Shown: in pieces, positions 9,619-18,853 of the stretch
Layout of the letters: every line of letters starts with the position of its first letter
How positions within the stretch are numbered: position 1 is the first letter of the stretch
NCBI RefSeq assembly: GCF_025463825.1
Contig: NZ_JAODBG010000064.1
Location: forward strand, 1 to 64,000
Length of the DNA stretch: 64,000 bases
Direction of reading: 5' to 3'
Origin: Cryobacterium sp.
GTDB taxonomy: Bacteria > Actinomycetota > Actinomycetes > Actinomycetales > Microbacteriaceae
The notes under the pieces: generated by a model
Database searches by the model: none
Told to the model about the DNA's origin: nothing
The model's input: only the letters and a program-made list of their open reading frames with translations
Translations under genes and position numbers: made by a program

Positions 9619-10685
9619 GCTGCGCTCTCGGCGTCGCCGGTGGCGGCCCGTTCGGCGTCGTCAGTGACGCGAGCGGCGTCCTGCTCGAGGTCGGTGACCC
9701 GCAGCACGATCTTGCCCCGCGTGTGCCCGCCCTCGAGGGCCCGGTGGGCGGCGGCGCCGTCGGCGAGGTCGAAGACCTGGTCGATGTTCACCCGCACGGT
9801 GCCGTTGTCGATGAGCGCGGAGATGGCGTCGAGCACCCGGCCGTCAGCGGGCACCTTGTAGCCGGTGGCGCGCACGCCCGCCGCCGCGGCCTCTTCCTGC
9901 ATGGTCGGCCAGCTGCCGGTGGGTGCGTTCACGAGCAGGCCATTCGGCCGCAACACGCTGAGCGACCGGGTGCCGGTGTTGTCGTGCACGTTGCCGATCA
10001 GGTCGATGACGCTGTCGATGCCCCGCAGTTCGTCGTCGAAGCGGGTGCTCGTGTAGTCGATCACATCGTGCGCGCCGAGCCGGCGAAGGAACTCGACCGA
10101 CGCGGTGGAGCCGGTCGCGGTGACGTGGGCGCCGAGGTGCCGGGCGAACTGCACCGCGAAGTGGCCGACGCCGCCGCTGCCGGCGTGCACCAGCATCCGC
10201 TGACCGGGACCCGCCTGCGCGAGGGTCACCATTCCCCAGGCCGTCAGGGCGGCCAACGGGATGCCTGCGGCCTCGATATGGCTGATCGCGGAGGGCTTCC
10301 GGGCGACCGACAGGCTCGACACCGCCAGGTACTCGGCGTAGCTGCCCGCGATGCGGGGGGCCCGGGCCATGCCGTAGACGGCGTCGCCGGGCTGCAACGG
10401 GAAAGAGTCGTAGGGCGCCCGCACGACGACGCCGCTGAAGTCGTTGCCGAGCACGGCCGGGAAGCCGGGGATCACGGCGGCGGGGCCGGAGCCCGCCCGG
10501 GTCTTGGCGTCGATGGGGTTGATGCCCGCAGCCACGACACGGACGAGCAGTTCGTCACCGACTGCGAGGGGCAGCGGCAGCTCCGCCAGATGCAGCTCGT
10601 CCGGGCCGCCAGCCCGATCGATGACGAGGGCGCGCATGTGCGTGGGCAGGACCGGGTTCATGGGCATGGTCCCATTCTGGATCAC
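9615..10685 (-). CDS. NADP-dependent alcohol dehydrogenase / quinone-oxidoreductase family protein
   Basis: This is a 356-residue medium-chain dehydrogenase/reductase. The N-terminal GroES-like domain begins at MRALVIDRAGGPDELHL. The NADP-binding Rossmann signature AGSGGVG is at residues 168-174 and is preceded by the family block AALTAWGMVTLAQAGPGQRMLVH. The zinc-binding Cys/His set of classical alcohol dehydrogenases is absent, which places it with zeta-crystallin-like quinone reductases. A GTG start at 10685 follows GGGAG by 11 bases, and internal ATGs at 10667 and 10637 are alternatives. It overlaps the photolyase start (ATGA). The substrate is unknown; detoxification of quinones or reactive carbonyls is the usual guess. 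Confidence 0.85.
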   Translation of the reverse strand: MIQNGTMPMNPVLPTHMRALVIDRAGGPDELHLAELPLPLAVGDELLVRVVAAGINPIDAKTRAGSGPAAVIPGFPAVLGNDFSGVVVRAPYDSFPLQPGDAVYGMARAPRIAGSYAEYLAVSSLSVARKPSAISHIEAAGIPLAALTAWGMVTLAQAGPGQRMLVHAGSGGVGHFAVQFARHLGAHVTATGSTASVEFLRRLGAHDVIDYTSTRFDDELRGIDSVIDLIGNVHDNTGTRSLSVLRPNGLLVNAPTGSWPTMQEEAAAAGVRATGYKVPADGRVLDAISALIDNGTVRVNIDQVFDLADGAAAHRALEGGHTRGKIVLRVTDLEQDAARVTDDAERAATGDAESAA

Positions 10686-10733
10686 GAGACTGACAGCTCC
10701 CAGGCGGCTCGGTGCACCGAAGCCGGGTCACGG

Positions 10734-11780
10734 TCAGGTGCCGCTCGGGCCACGGGTGGCGAATCGCTGTTGCAGCAGCACCGCCACCACGATGATGAGG
10801 CCCTTGGTGACGGCCTGCACCGAGGTGTCCAGGTTGTTCTGGGTGAACACGTTGGTGAGGGTGCTGAAGATCAGCACGCCCAGCACCGTGCCCACGATGG
10901 TGCCTCGCCCGCCGACGAGCAGGGTGCCGCCGACCACAACCGCGGCGATGGCGTCGAGTTCGTAGAGCGTGCCGTGCGTCGAGGTTCCGGCGGTGGTGCG
11001 GCCGAGCATCATGATGCCGGCGATTCCCGCGGTCAGGCCGCTCAGCACGTAGACGTAGACCAGGTGCCGCTTCACCCGGATGCCGGCCAGGCGAGAGGCC
11101 TCCCGGTTGCCGCCGATCGCCACGGTGCGGCGGCCGAAGGTGGTGCGGTTCAGCAGGAACCAGGCGATGATCGCGACGATGAGGAAGATCCAGATCAGCA
11201 GCGGAACGCCGATGATGCTGGAGCGGGTGAACTGCAGGAACCCGGTCTCGATCACGATCTGCGTGCGTCGGCCCGAGATCAGTTCGGCCAGCCCGCGGGC
11301 GGCGACGAGCATCGCCAAGGTGGCCATGAACGCCACGACATTGCCGTAGGCGATCACGATCCCGTTCACCAACCCGGCCGCGATGCCCACGCCGAGCGGA
11401 ATCAGGATCATCAGCACCCAGGAGCTCTGGGTTGCGGCCGCCTGCACGGCCGCGAGGCTCGCGACCACGGTGGCCAGCCCCATGACCGACCCGACGGAGA
11501 GGTCGATGCCGCCCGCCGTGATCACGAAGGTCAGGCCGATGCTGATCACACCGATGATCGAGGCGAAACGGATGATGGTGAGGAGATTGTCGTAGCTGGC
11601 GAACCTGTCCCCGGCGGTGATGGTGCCCACGATCACCAGGATCAGGAGGGCGATGACCAACCCCAGGTTGCGGCCGACCGATCCGCTGAGGATCCGCCGG
11701 ACGACGCCGGGACGATTCTGCCCAGGGGCTGGGGGAATTTCCTCGGCCCGGGCGGCGACGGCGCCGTTCTGTTCGCTCAC
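10734..11780 (-). CDS. ribose-type sugar ABC transporter permease
   Basis: The 348-residue polytopic membrane protein belongs to the BPD_transp_2 (RbsC-like) family. After a 30-residue cytoplasmic N-terminus there are about 8-10 hydrophobic segments. The family signature GGIDLSVGSVMGLA sits at about residues 89-102, and IGGNREASRLAGIRV is the cytoplasmic EAA-like loop that contacts the ATPase. It overlaps the ATPase gene by four bases (ATGA) and is translated after it. With the ATPase and the divergent binding-protein gene it forms one importer. The sugar is not known. The neighbouring Idh/MocA dehydrogenase and isomerase suggest an unusual sugar or a polyol such as inositol (inference). Confidence 0.92.
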   Translation of the reverse strand: MSEQNGAVAARAEEIPPAPGQNRPGVVRRILSGSVGRNLGLVIALLILVIVGTITAGDRFASYDNLLTIIRFASIIGVISIGLTFVITAGGIDLSVGSVMGLATVVASLAAVQAAATQSSWVLMILIPLGVGIAAGLVNGIVIAYGNVVAFMATLAMLVAARGLAELISGRRTQIVIETGFLQFTRSSIIGVPLLIWIFLIVAIIAWFLLNRTTFGRRTVAIGGNREASRLAGIRVKRHLVYVYVLSGLTAGIAGIMMLGRTTAGTSTHGTLYELDAIAAVVVGGTLLVGGRGTIVGTVLGVLIFSTLTNVFTQNNLDTSVQAVTKGLIIVVAVLLQQRFATRGPSGT

Positions 11781-13297
11781 GCGGCAGCTCCTTTCATGAC
11801 CAGATCGAGCACGCCGTGCTCGTCTATGTCGCGGGCGTTCGTGGTCTTGAGCACCTCACCATCGCCGATGACGAGCACCCGGTCGGCCAGGCCGATGACT
11901 TCCTCGATCTCGCTGGACACCAGGACGATGGCGGTGCCGGCGGCGGCGAGGCGTCGGATGAGGGCGTAGATCTCGGCGCGGGCGCCGACGTCGACACCCC
12001 GGGTCGGCTCGTCGAGCAGCAATACCTTGGTGCCGTGGACCAGCCAACGGGCCAGCAGCACCTTCTGCTGGTTCCCGCCCGAGAGAGTGCGGGTGGCCCG
12101 TTCCGGGCTGGCCGGTCGCAGTTCGAGCGCCTGCATCTGTTCGAGCGAAACCTGCCGTTCTCGGCGCTCGTCGAGGAACCCGCCGCGGGCGAACCGGGCG
12201 AAGGTCGACAGGGTGACATTGCGGTAGACCGGCTCGTCCAGGATCAGGCCCTGGCTCTTGCGCTCCTCGGGGGCCAACCCGATGCCCGCCTGCACGGCGG
12301 CCTTCACCGAACCTGCCTTGAGCCGGCTGCCGGTCACGGTCACCGCCCCGGACGACGCCTTCCTGGCCCCGTAGACGGTTTCCAGAATCTCGGACCGGCC
12401 GGACCCGACCAGCCCGGCGAGGCCGACGATCTCGCCCGCGCGCACCGAGAAGGCCACGTCGGAGAAGTGTCCACGCAGGCTCAGGCCCTGCACGTCAATC
12501 AACACCGGCGCATCCGGAGGTACCGGCACACGTTCGGGGAAGACGTTCGCGACGGCCCGCCCGGTCATCAGGGTGATCAGGTCGGCGGTCGGAGTCTCCT
12601 GGGCGCTCAGACCGACCGCCATGGTGCGGCCGTCCTTGATGACGGTGATCCGGTCGCCGATCTGCCGGATCTCCTCGAGCCGGTGGGAGATGTAGACGAC
12701 GGCGACCCCCTGCGAGGTGAGTTCGCGGATGACCCGGAAGAGGTTGCGCACCTCCTCCGAGTCGAGCACCGCACTGGGTTCGTCCATGATGATCAGCTTG
12801 GTGTCGTGGGACAGCGCCCGCGCCATGCTGACGATCTGCTTGTTGGCTGCCGAGAGCCGGCCCACCTCCGTGCTCGGCGAGAGGTTGCCGTGCCCGAGCC
12901 GCACGAGCAGTTTGCGGGCCTCCTGGTTGGCCTCGCTCACCTTGAGCACTCCGCCGGCTGCGCGTTCGTGGCCCAGAAAGATGTTCTCGGTGATGGTGAG
13001 GCCGTCCACGACGTCGAGTTCCTGGTACATCGTGGCGATGCCGAGGCCGAGGGCGGCGACCGGATGGTTGATGCTGACTTCGTTCCCCTGCCAGACGATC
13101 ACACCGCCGTCGGGCTGGTGCACGCCGGAGAGCACCTTGATCAGGGTGGACTTGCCGGCGCCGTTCTGGCCGAGCACGCAGTGCACCTCGGCCGCGCGAA
13201 CCTCCAGGTCGACGCCCTTGAGCGCTTGCACGCCGGCGAATGCCTTGGTGATTCCGAGCACTCGCAGAAGGGGCGCCGCATGGTCGTCATCGATCAT
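11777..13297 (-). CDS. ribose-type sugar ABC transporter ATP-binding protein (two ABC domains)
   Basis: The 506-residue protein has two fused nucleotide-binding domains, as in RbsA. The first has Walker A GQNGAGKST at residues 43-51 and Walker B LIIMDEPSAVLD. The second keeps a good signature, [16 protein letters not shown], with LLLDEPTRGVD, but its P-loop region is degenerate (GLVGSGRSE), which is usual for this family. The ATG at 13297 is preferred over an upstream GTG because TATGTT ends exactly six bases before it, the spacing expected of a leaderless transcript; no Shine-Dalgarno is visible. Divergent from the binding-protein gene. Confidence 0.92.
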   Translation of the reverse strand: MIDDDHAAPLLRVLGITKAFAGVQALKGVDLEVRAAEVHCVLGQNGAGKSTLIKVLSGVHQPDGGVIVWQGNEVSINHPVAALGLGIATMYQELDVVDGLTITENIFLGHERAAGGVLKVSEANQEARKLLVRLGHGNLSPSTEVGRLSAANKQIVSMARALSHDTKLIIMDEPSAVLDSEEVRNLFRVIRELTSQGVAVVYISHRLEEIRQIGDRITVIKDGRTMAVGLSAQETPTADLITLMTGRAVANVFPERVPVPPDAPVLIDVQGLSLRGHFSDVAFSVRAGEIVGLAGLVGSGRSEILETVYGARKASSGAVTVTGSRLKAGSVKAAVQAGIGLAPEERKSQGLILDEPVYRNVTLSTFARFARGGFLDERRERQVSLEQMQALELRPASPERATRTLSGGNQQKVLLARWLVHGTKVLLLDEPTRGVDVGARAEIYALIRRLAAAGTAIVLVSSEIEEVIGLADRVLVIGDGEVLKTTNARDIDEHGVLDLVMKGAAA

Positions 13298-13471
13298 GCA
13301 GGCAACATAACACACACATACGTCGAAGCACGAGGTTAAGTCGGCGATAATCGGGTTACTTCTGCTATGGTGTCCGCGTCAACGTTGACAAGCACCCGGG
13401 ATGCACCCCAGCCGGAGCGCTGCACGACTCTTCGTTGGCGAACACTGCGATTCACCAATTAGGAGGACCAC
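13298..13471. promoter_or_regulatory. divergent promoter region with a 12-bp palindrome
   Basis: This region separates the ATPase/permease operon from the binding-protein gene. It holds a perfect palindrome GTCAACGTTGAC (13378-13389), just downstream of a TGCTATGGT extended -10-like box (13363-13371), so a repressor there would sit near the transcription start of the plus-strand operon. On the minus strand TATGTT (13309-13304) gives a leaderless start. The ROK repressor encoded at the end of the gene set is the natural candidate ligand sensor. Confidence 0.4.
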
Positions 13472-14521
13472 ATGCTCGCACTACGCACCCGGCGGCACAA
13501 GACACTCTTCGCCACGGGAGCTTCGCTCGCCGTGGTTGGACTGCTGGCGGCCTGCACGCCCGGTTCCACCACCGAGACCAGCGATGCACCCACCAGCGCA
13601 TCGGTCGAGGGCAATGCCGAGTCCGGCGACACCGTCGTGATCGGCTTCTCCGGCCCCGCCGCCGACCACGGCTGGCTCGGCGCGATCAACTCCGCCGCGC
13701 TCGCCGAAGCGGAGAAATACCCCGATATCGACCTGCGCGTGGCGGAAGGCACCAACGACGCCAACCTGCAGATCAGCCAGGTGGAGGGCTTCATCAACGA
13801 CAAGGTCGACGCCATCGTGCTGCTGCCCACCGATGGCGCCGCACTGACCGAGGTCGCCATCCAGGCGATGGAGGCGGGGATCCCGGTGATCAACGTGGAC
13901 CGGGAGTTTTCCAGCACCTTCGCCGCCCGCACCACCATCCTCGGCGACAACTACGGCATGGGGGTGAGCGCCGGCACCTACATCTGCGAGGAAATCGGCG
14001 ACAACCCCGACGCCATCGTGGCCGAGATCGCCGGCATCGACTCGCTGCCGTTGACCCAGGACCGCAGCAAGGGCTTCGCTGACGCCCTCGACGACTGCGG
14101 GCTGTCGGTGTCGAACCGGGTGGCGGCGGACTTCACCGTGCAGGGTGGTGAGGCGGCGGCGTCCCAGCTGCTGTCCGCGGCCCCGCAGATCGACGCACTC
14201 TGGAACCACGACGATGACCAGGGTGTCGGCGTGCTCGCCGCAATCCAGGCCGCGGGCCGGGATGAGTTCATCATGGTGGGCGGTGCGGGTTCGGCCAACG
14301 CCATGCGGGAGATCCAGTCCGGTGAAGGCGTGCTCAAGGCCACGGTCATCTACCCGTCCACGCAGGCCGCCGACGGCATCCGCCTGGCCCGCCTGCTCGT
14401 GCAGGACAAGGCGATGAGCGACCTCGTCGAGGTGGAGGTGCCCAGCCGGATCGTGCTGGACGCGCCAGTGGTCACGAGCGAGAACGTCGACAAGTACCTG
14501 CCGTCCGCGTTCGAGTCCTAA
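13472..14521 (+). CDS. sugar ABC transporter substrate-binding lipoprotein (ribose/xylitol type)
   Basis: This is a 349-residue periplasmic-binding-protein type I (Peripla_BP_4) protein. A signal peptide with twin Arg/Lys (RTRRHK) and hydrophobic core ends in the lipobox LLAAC, with the lipidated Cys at 28, followed by a Ser/Thr-rich linker. The fold is visible in VIGFSGPAADHGWLGAIN and the hinge block NAMREIQSGEGVLKATVIY. AGGAGG precedes the ATG. It delivers its sugar to the divergently encoded permease and ATPase. A 16-bp hairpin follows, after which the catabolic genes begin on the same strand. Confidence 0.92.
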   Translation: MLALRTRRHKTLFATGASLAVVGLLAACTPGSTTETSDAPTSASVEGNAESGDTVVIGFSGPAADHGWLGAINSAALAEAEKYPDIDLRVAEGTNDANLQISQVEGFINDKVDAIVLLPTDGAALTEVAIQAMEAGIPVINVDREFSSTFAARTTILGDNYGMGVSAGTYICEEIGDNPDAIVAEIAGIDSLPLTQDRSKGFADALDDCGLSVSNRVAADFTVQGGEAAASQLLSAAPQIDALWNHDDDQGVGVLAAIQAAGRDEFIMVGGAGSANAMREIQSGEGVLKATVIYPSTQAADGIRLARLLVQDKAMSDLVEVEVPSRIVLDAPVVTSENVDKYLPSAFES

Positions 14522-14525
14522 CGAT

Positions 14526-14559
14526 CGGGATGCCCGCGGCCCCGGCCGCGGGCATCCCG
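14526..14559 (+). terminator. intercistronic hairpin after the binding-protein gene
   Basis: CGGGATGCCCGCGGCC pairs perfectly with GGCCGCGGGCATCCCG around a two-base gap; the innermost pair would open to give a workable loop. There is no T-tract. It lies between the binding-protein gene and the dehydrogenase gene, so it more likely stabilises the upstream mRNA or causes partial attenuation than ends all transcription. Confidence 0.65.
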
Positions 14560-14601
14560 CGCTTCCGTTTGCACGTTCCCCGTTTTCCGGAAAGAGGACC
14601 A

Positions 14602-15807
14602 GTGGACACGCCCAGCCTTCGCATCGCCATGATCGGCCACGGCTTCATGGGAGCGGCGCACTCCCAGGGCTGGCGAACCGCGCCCCGGTTCTTCGACCTG
14701 CCGGCCCGGCCCCAGATGGCACTGCTGGTTGGCCGCACCGCCGACTCCACCGCTGCCGCCGCCGAGAAATGGGGCTGGGCGGAAACCAGCACCGACTGGC
14801 GTGCGGCGGTGACCCGGGACGACATCGACATCGTCGACATCGTCACGCCCGGTTCCAGCCATGTCGAAATCGCCCTCGCGGCGCTCGCGGCGGGAAAGCA
14901 CGTGCTGTGCGAGAAGCCGCTGGCCAACACCGCCGACGAGGCCGAGGCGATGGCGGATGCGGCACAGCGGGCGGCGAGCAGCGGCGTCTTCGCGATGGTC
15001 GGGTTCACCTACCGTCGGGTGCCCGCGGCGACCCTTGCCCGGGACCTCGTGGCCGAAGGGGCGATCGGCGAGATCCGTCAGGTGCGCGCCGCCTACCTGC
15101 AGGACTGGCTGGTGGACCCCGAGGTGCCGCTGGCCTGGCGCCTGCAAAAACACCTTGCCGGTTCGGGGGCGCTCGGCGACATCGGCGCGCACGCCGTCGA
15201 CCTGGCCCAGTTCATCACCGGTCAGCGGCTCACCAGCGTGAGCGGGGTGATGGAAACCTTCGTGAAGCAGCGGCCGCTGCTGGCGAGCTCCTCGGGGCTG
15301 GGCGGCACGGCCGCCTCCGAGCGGGGCGCCGTCACGGTGGATGATATCGCCCTGTTCACCGGCCGGTTCGAGAACGGGGCGCTCGGATCCTTCGAGGCCA
15401 CCAGGATGGCCACCGGGCGGAAGAACGCGCTTCGAATCGAAGTGGCCGGCTCCCACGGTGCCGTGTCGTTCGACCTGGAAGACCTGAACGCGCTCGATTA
15501 CTACGACGCGACCGCCCCCGGCCCCCGGCAGGGCTTCACCCGGATCCTGGTCACCGAGCCCGAGCATCCGTACCTGTCGGCGTGGTGGCCGGCCGGGCAC
15601 ATGCTCGGCTACGAGCACGGCTTCACGCACCAGGCGAAGGACTTCGTCGAGGCTATTGTGGCCGCACGACAACCGGAACCCTCGTTCGCGGCCGGGCTCC
15701 AGGTGCAGCGGGTGCTCGCCGCTGTCGAGCACAGCGCGGGTACCGGCAGCGCCTGGACCACAGTCGCCGCGCCGATCCCCGAGACCGCACCCGAACCATC
15801 GTCCTGA
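14602..15807 (+). CDS. Gfo/Idh/MocA family oxidoreductase
   Basis: The 401-residue protein has an N-terminal Rossmann fold with GHGFMG at residues 12-17 and the family's catalytic EKPLA at 104-108. A C-terminal beta-sheet domain begins near GDIGAHAVDLAQ. It is NAD(P)-dependent, acting on sugars, sugar acids or cyclitols. A GTG start at 14602 is chosen because GAGG lies about 8 bases upstream and this gives the normal short N-terminus before LRIAMIG. The order binding protein, dehydrogenase, isomerase/epimerase is a common catabolic arrangement for rare sugars or inositol derivatives. The actual substrate is not deducible. Confidence 0.9.
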   Translation: MDTPSLRIAMIGHGFMGAAHSQGWRTAPRFFDLPARPQMALLVGRTADSTAAAAEKWGWAETSTDWRAAVTRDDIDIVDIVTPGSSHVEIALAALAAGKHVLCEKPLANTADEAEAMADAAQRAASSGVFAMVGFTYRRVPAATLARDLVAEGAIGEIRQVRAAYLQDWLVDPEVPLAWRLQKHLAGSGALGDIGAHAVDLAQFITGQRLTSVSGVMETFVKQRPLLASSSGLGGTAASERGAVTVDDIALFTGRFENGALGSFEATRMATGRKNALRIEVAGSHGAVSFDLEDLNALDYYDATAPGPRQGFTRILVTEPEHPYLSAWWPAGHMLGYEHGFTHQAKDFVEAIVAARQPEPSFAAGLQVQRVLAAVEHSAGTGSAWTTVAAPIPETAPEPSS

Positions 15808-15834
15808 TTCATCCACCCTCGTCTGGAGAAATCG

Positions 15835-16836
15835 ATGCCCCGTCCCATCACCCTGTTCACCGGCCAGTGGGCCGACCTTCCCTTCGAAGAAGTGGCCCGG
15901 CTCGCCTCCGGCTGGGGGTACGACGGCCTGGAGATCGCCTGTTGGGGCGACCATTTGGACCCTTGGCGCTGGGATGACGAAGCGTACATCGCCGACCGAT
16001 TGGCGATCCTGGCGAAGTACAACCTCACGGTCTACGCGATCTCGAACCACCTCAAGGGACAAGCGGTATGCGACGATCCGATCGACCAGCGGCACCACGA
16101 CATCCTGCCGGACGTGGTGTGGGGCGATGGTGACCCGGAGGGCGTGCGGCGGCGGGCCGCGGAGGAGATGAAGCACACCGCCCGGCTGGCAGCGAAGCTC
16201 GGAGTGAAGACTGTGATCGGCTTCACGGGCTCGTCGATCTGGAAGTACGTGGCGATGTTCCCGCCGGTGTCCCAGGAGGCTGTCGATGCCGGATACCAGG
16301 ATTTCGCGGACCGGTGGAATCCGATCCTGGACGTCTTCGACGAAGTGGGGGTCCGTTTCGCACACGAGGTGCACCCCAGTGAGATCGCCTACGACTATTG
16401 GACCACCGTGCGCACCCTCGAGGCCATCGGCCATCGGGCGGCGTTCGGTCTCAACTGGGATCCCAGCCACTTCGTCTGGCAAGACCTCGACCCCGTCGGG
16501 TTCCTCTGGGACTTCAAGGACCGGATCTACCACGTGGACTGCAAGGACACCAAGAGGCGGATGGTGAACGGGCGCAACGGCCGGTTGGGGTCGCATCTGG
16601 CCTGGGCCGACCCGCGCCGGGGCTGGGACTTCATCTCCACCGGGCACGGCGACGTGCCCTGGGAGGACAGCTTCCGGATGCTCAACACCATCGGCTACGA
16701 CGGCCCGATCTCGGTGGAGTGGGAGGACGCCGGAATGGACCGGCTGGTGGGCGCCCCCGAAGCGCTGGCGTTCGTGAGGTCGTTGTCGTTTGACGCGCCG
16801 ACGGCGTCGTTCGACGCAGCATTCAGCAGCCGCTGA
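15835..16836 (+). CDS. sugar phosphate isomerase/epimerase family TIM-barrel protein
   Basis: The 333-residue protein has the xylose-isomerase-like TIM barrel (AP endonuclease family 2 fold). Metal-binding positions are recognisable in [15 protein letters not shown] (Glu), [12 protein letters not shown] (Asp and His), [10 protein letters not shown] (His and Asp) and [11 protein letters not shown] (Glu), so the divalent-metal centre appears complete. It starts 27 bp after the dehydrogenase gene, with GGAGA upstream. Family members include inosose isomerases, hydroxypyruvate isomerase and various epimerases. With the dehydrogenase upstream it likely processes the imported compound. Confidence 0.88.
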   Translation: MPRPITLFTGQWADLPFEEVARLASGWGYDGLEIACWGDHLDPWRWDDEAYIADRLAILAKYNLTVYAISNHLKGQAVCDDPIDQRHHDILPDVVWGDGDPEGVRRRAAEEMKHTARLAAKLGVKTVIGFTGSSIWKYVAMFPPVSQEAVDAGYQDFADRWNPILDVFDEVGVRFAHEVHPSEIAYDYWTTVRTLEAIGHRAAFGLNWDPSHFVWQDLDPVGFLWDFKDRIYHVDCKDTKRRMVNGRNGRLGSHLAWADPRRGWDFISTGHGDVPWEDSFRMLNTIGYDGPISVEWEDAGMDRLVGAPEALAFVRSLSFDAPTASFDAAFSSR

Positions 16837-16847
16837 CCGACGCCGAT

Positions 16848-18062
16848 TTACTTCGCCGGGGCGGCCGACTCCATCAGGTCCAGCACCATGGCGTCGACGC
16901 GTGCGGGCGAGAGGGCGTGGTGAATGGCCAGGATGCCCGCTCCGATCACGGCCGCGTCGGGACCCGCGCCGGATTGCACGATCTGGAGGTGCTGGGTGGC
17001 CAGGGGCATGGAGCGGGTATAAACCACTTCGCGAACGCCGGCGATCAGCTGCTCGCCGGCTTGCGCCATCGATCCGCCGATCACGATCACCGACGGATTG
17101 ATCAAGCTGACACACGCCGTGAGCACCTGACCGAGGTCCCGGCCGGCCTGCCGCACCGCCTGGATCGCCTCGAGGTTGCCGTGCTTGACCAGGTCCACCA
17201 CACCCTGGTTGCTGTCGATGTCGAGACCGAGGTGGCGGAGCGCGGAGAGCAGGGCCGGTCCGGAGGCCAGCGCCTCGAGGCAGCCCCGGTTACCGCAGTG
17301 GCAGGGCACGTCGACGCCGCGCGGAACCTGCACGTGGCCGATGTCGCCGGCGATGCCCTGCGCGCCTCGCTGCAGGATTCCGCCGGAGATCACCCCCGAC
17401 CCGATGCCGGTAGCGACCTTCACGAAGATCAGGTGGTCCACGTCCGGCCAGGCCGTTTCCCGTTCCCCAAGCGCGGAGATGTTCACGTCGTTGTCCACCA
17501 GCACCGGAACGTGGAAGTGCGCGTCCAGAGTGCCGCGCACGTCGAACCGATCCCAGCCGGGCATGATCGGCGGGTTGATCGGCCGCCCGCTGCTGTATTC
17601 GACGGGGCCAGGCAGGCCCACGCCGATAGCGAGCAGGTCAGCGACACTCCGGCCGGACTGGCGGATCAGGGCATCGCCCGCTTCGACTACCCAACCGAGG
17701 ACCGCGTCCGGTCCCTCGGCGACGGCGAGCTCGGTCGCGGTCTCGTGCAGTGGTTTGCCGGTGAGGTCGCTGACGGCCAAGCGGATGTGGGAGGCGCCGA
17801 TGTCCACGGCCAACACGATTTTCATACCCGTCGCCAAGGCGACCTGCGATGACGGTCGTCCACCCGTGGACGGCGCGTCAGCGGTCGGTCCAACAAGTCC
17901 GAGCTTCACCAGCGAATCGATCCGCAGCGCGATGGTGGACCGGGCGAGTCCGGTGAGGTTGGCCAGTTCCGTGCGTGTGCGTGATCGACCGTCCCGCAGG
18001 ATCTGGAACAGGTCGCTGGCACCGGACGAGCCCAGCGCGTCGCCGCGACTTATGTCGATCAT
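16848..18062 (-). CDS. ROK family transcriptional repressor
   Basis: The 404-residue protein has an N-terminal winged helix-turn-helix (TRTELANLTGLARSTIALRIDSL, about residues 30-52) followed by a ROK sugar-kinase-like domain. The domain shows the phosphate motif DIGASHIRLAVSD and the zinc signature CHCGNRGCLE. ROK repressors bind DNA until a sugar or sugar phosphate is bound in the kinase-like domain. It faces the isomerase gene with an 11-bp gap, placing it in the same locus as the ribose-type transporter, which is its likely target. Its own promoter overlaps a palindrome, consistent with autoregulation. Confidence 0.92.
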   Translation of the reverse strand: MIDISRGDALGSSGASDLFQILRDGRSRTRTELANLTGLARSTIALRIDSLVKLGLVGPTADAPSTGGRPSSQVALATGMKIVLAVDIGASHIRLAVSDLTGKPLHETATELAVAEGPDAVLGWVVEAGDALIRQSGRSVADLLAIGVGLPGPVEYSSGRPINPPIMPGWDRFDVRGTLDAHFHVPVLVDNDVNISALGERETAWPDVDHLIFVKVATGIGSGVISGGILQRGAQGIAGDIGHVQVPRGVDVPCHCGNRGCLEALASGPALLSALRHLGLDIDSNQGVVDLVKHGNLEAIQAVRQAGRDLGQVLTACVSLINPSVIVIGGSMAQAGEQLIAGVREVVYTRSMPLATQHLQIVQSGAGPDAAVIGAGILAIHHALSPARVDAMVLDLMESAAPAK

Positions 18063-18082
18063 GGCACCATCAAATCACAACA

Positions 18083-18102
18083 TTCGACTTATATCGGTCG
18101 AA
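18083..18102. promoter_or_regulatory. candidate operator/promoter of the ROK repressor
   Basis: TTCGAC and GTCGAA form a 6-bp inverted repeat with an 8-bp spacer, about 20 bases upstream of the ROK start. On the minus strand the spacer contains TATAAG, a -10-like box, so binding at the palindrome would block the promoter. Confidence 0.4.
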
Positions 18103-18128
18103 GGCGAACCGATGACCGTCGGCAGCGG

Positions 18129-18845
18129 TCAGCGGCCGTAGTCGTAGGGCGGGGGAGCGTCGGCCCGTTCCCGTTCCCGCTGGTGGTTGAGCAGGTCGAT
18201 GAGCTGGTCGGCGAAGCCGACCAGGATGCTGATCTGATCGTCGTCCCGGTCTATCCAGCGGAACTCCGGCACGGCCGAGCGAGGGACGAAGTTATCGTGC
18301 TCCTCCCACACCAGCAGCGTGCGGTCGGCCCCGAGTACATACTGCTGCCACCAGATCTGGCGCAGGTACGAACGAGGGATGCTGCGCCACGGCTTGCTGG
18401 TGGTCTTGATCTCGGCGAGTTCGAAGACGCCGTTGCCGGCCAGGCCCAGCCCGTCGGGGGTGGCCAGGTGACGGCGCTGGTCCGCAGCGTGGAAGAGGCT
18501 GGTGCTCGGCTCGATGCCATAATTCGCCAGTACCCAGGCCGCGATCTCCGGTTCCCTGGCGCGGCCGTGGTCGGTGTAGGGGTTGCCCCCGAAGCCGCTC
18601 CCGTTGATCTTCTCCCGAGCCGCGTTGTGCACCGACTTCTCGGTGGCCAGCTTGGCGACATCCGTGGCGGTGATGCCCTGGCTGCGCGCCCGCAACCACG
18701 CGACGCGATCGGTGGAATCGGCCACGATGCGACCGAGGTGCGCGAGAGGCGGGGCGTCGGGGATCGCGGGTGTGGCAATCGGGGCTGTCGGGGTCTGCTC
18801 ATCCAGCTCGAAGAGGGACAGCAGAGAGTGGGGCACAACAACCAT
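18129..18845 (-). CDS. YqaJ-type recombinase/exonuclease family protein
   Basis: This is a 238-residue protein with the YqaJ (lambda-exonuclease-like PD-(D/E)XK) fold. The opening DRVAWLRARSQGITATDVAKL resembles the RxxGIGGSD motif of the family. The catalytic core is seen in GRAREPEIAAW (Glu) and FELAEIKTTSK (E-x-K). Residues 1-40 are a Pro/Ala-rich extension. It is the only phage-like gene here; no integrase, recombinase partner or capsid gene is nearby, so it looks like a resident chromosomal gene. It probably degrades or trims duplex DNA in repair. No clear ribosome site is seen; a GTG two codons in is an alternative start. Confidence 0.8.
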   Translation of the reverse strand: MVVVPHSLLSLFELDEQTPTAPIATPAIPDAPPLAHLGRIVADSTDRVAWLRARSQGITATDVAKLATEKSVHNAAREKINGSGFGGNPYTDHGRAREPEIAAWVLANYGIEPSTSLFHAADQRRHLATPDGLGLAGNGVFELAEIKTTSKPWRSIPRSYLRQIWWQQYVLGADRTLLVWEEHDNFVPRSAVPEFRWIDRDDDQISILVGFADQLIDLLNHQRERERADAPPPYDYGR

Positions 18846-18853
18846 TCTGGTCT

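Noticed and set aside
14526-14559. True operon-ending terminator after the ribose-type binding-protein gene
   Set aside because: There is no T-tract and the dehydrogenase gene follows in the same orientation with its own ribosome site; partial attenuation fits better.
18129-18845. Prophage or recombination module around the YqaJ-like gene
   Set aside because: No integrase, annealing protein, terminase or structural gene is near, base composition is unchanged and no attachment-site repeats are seen.
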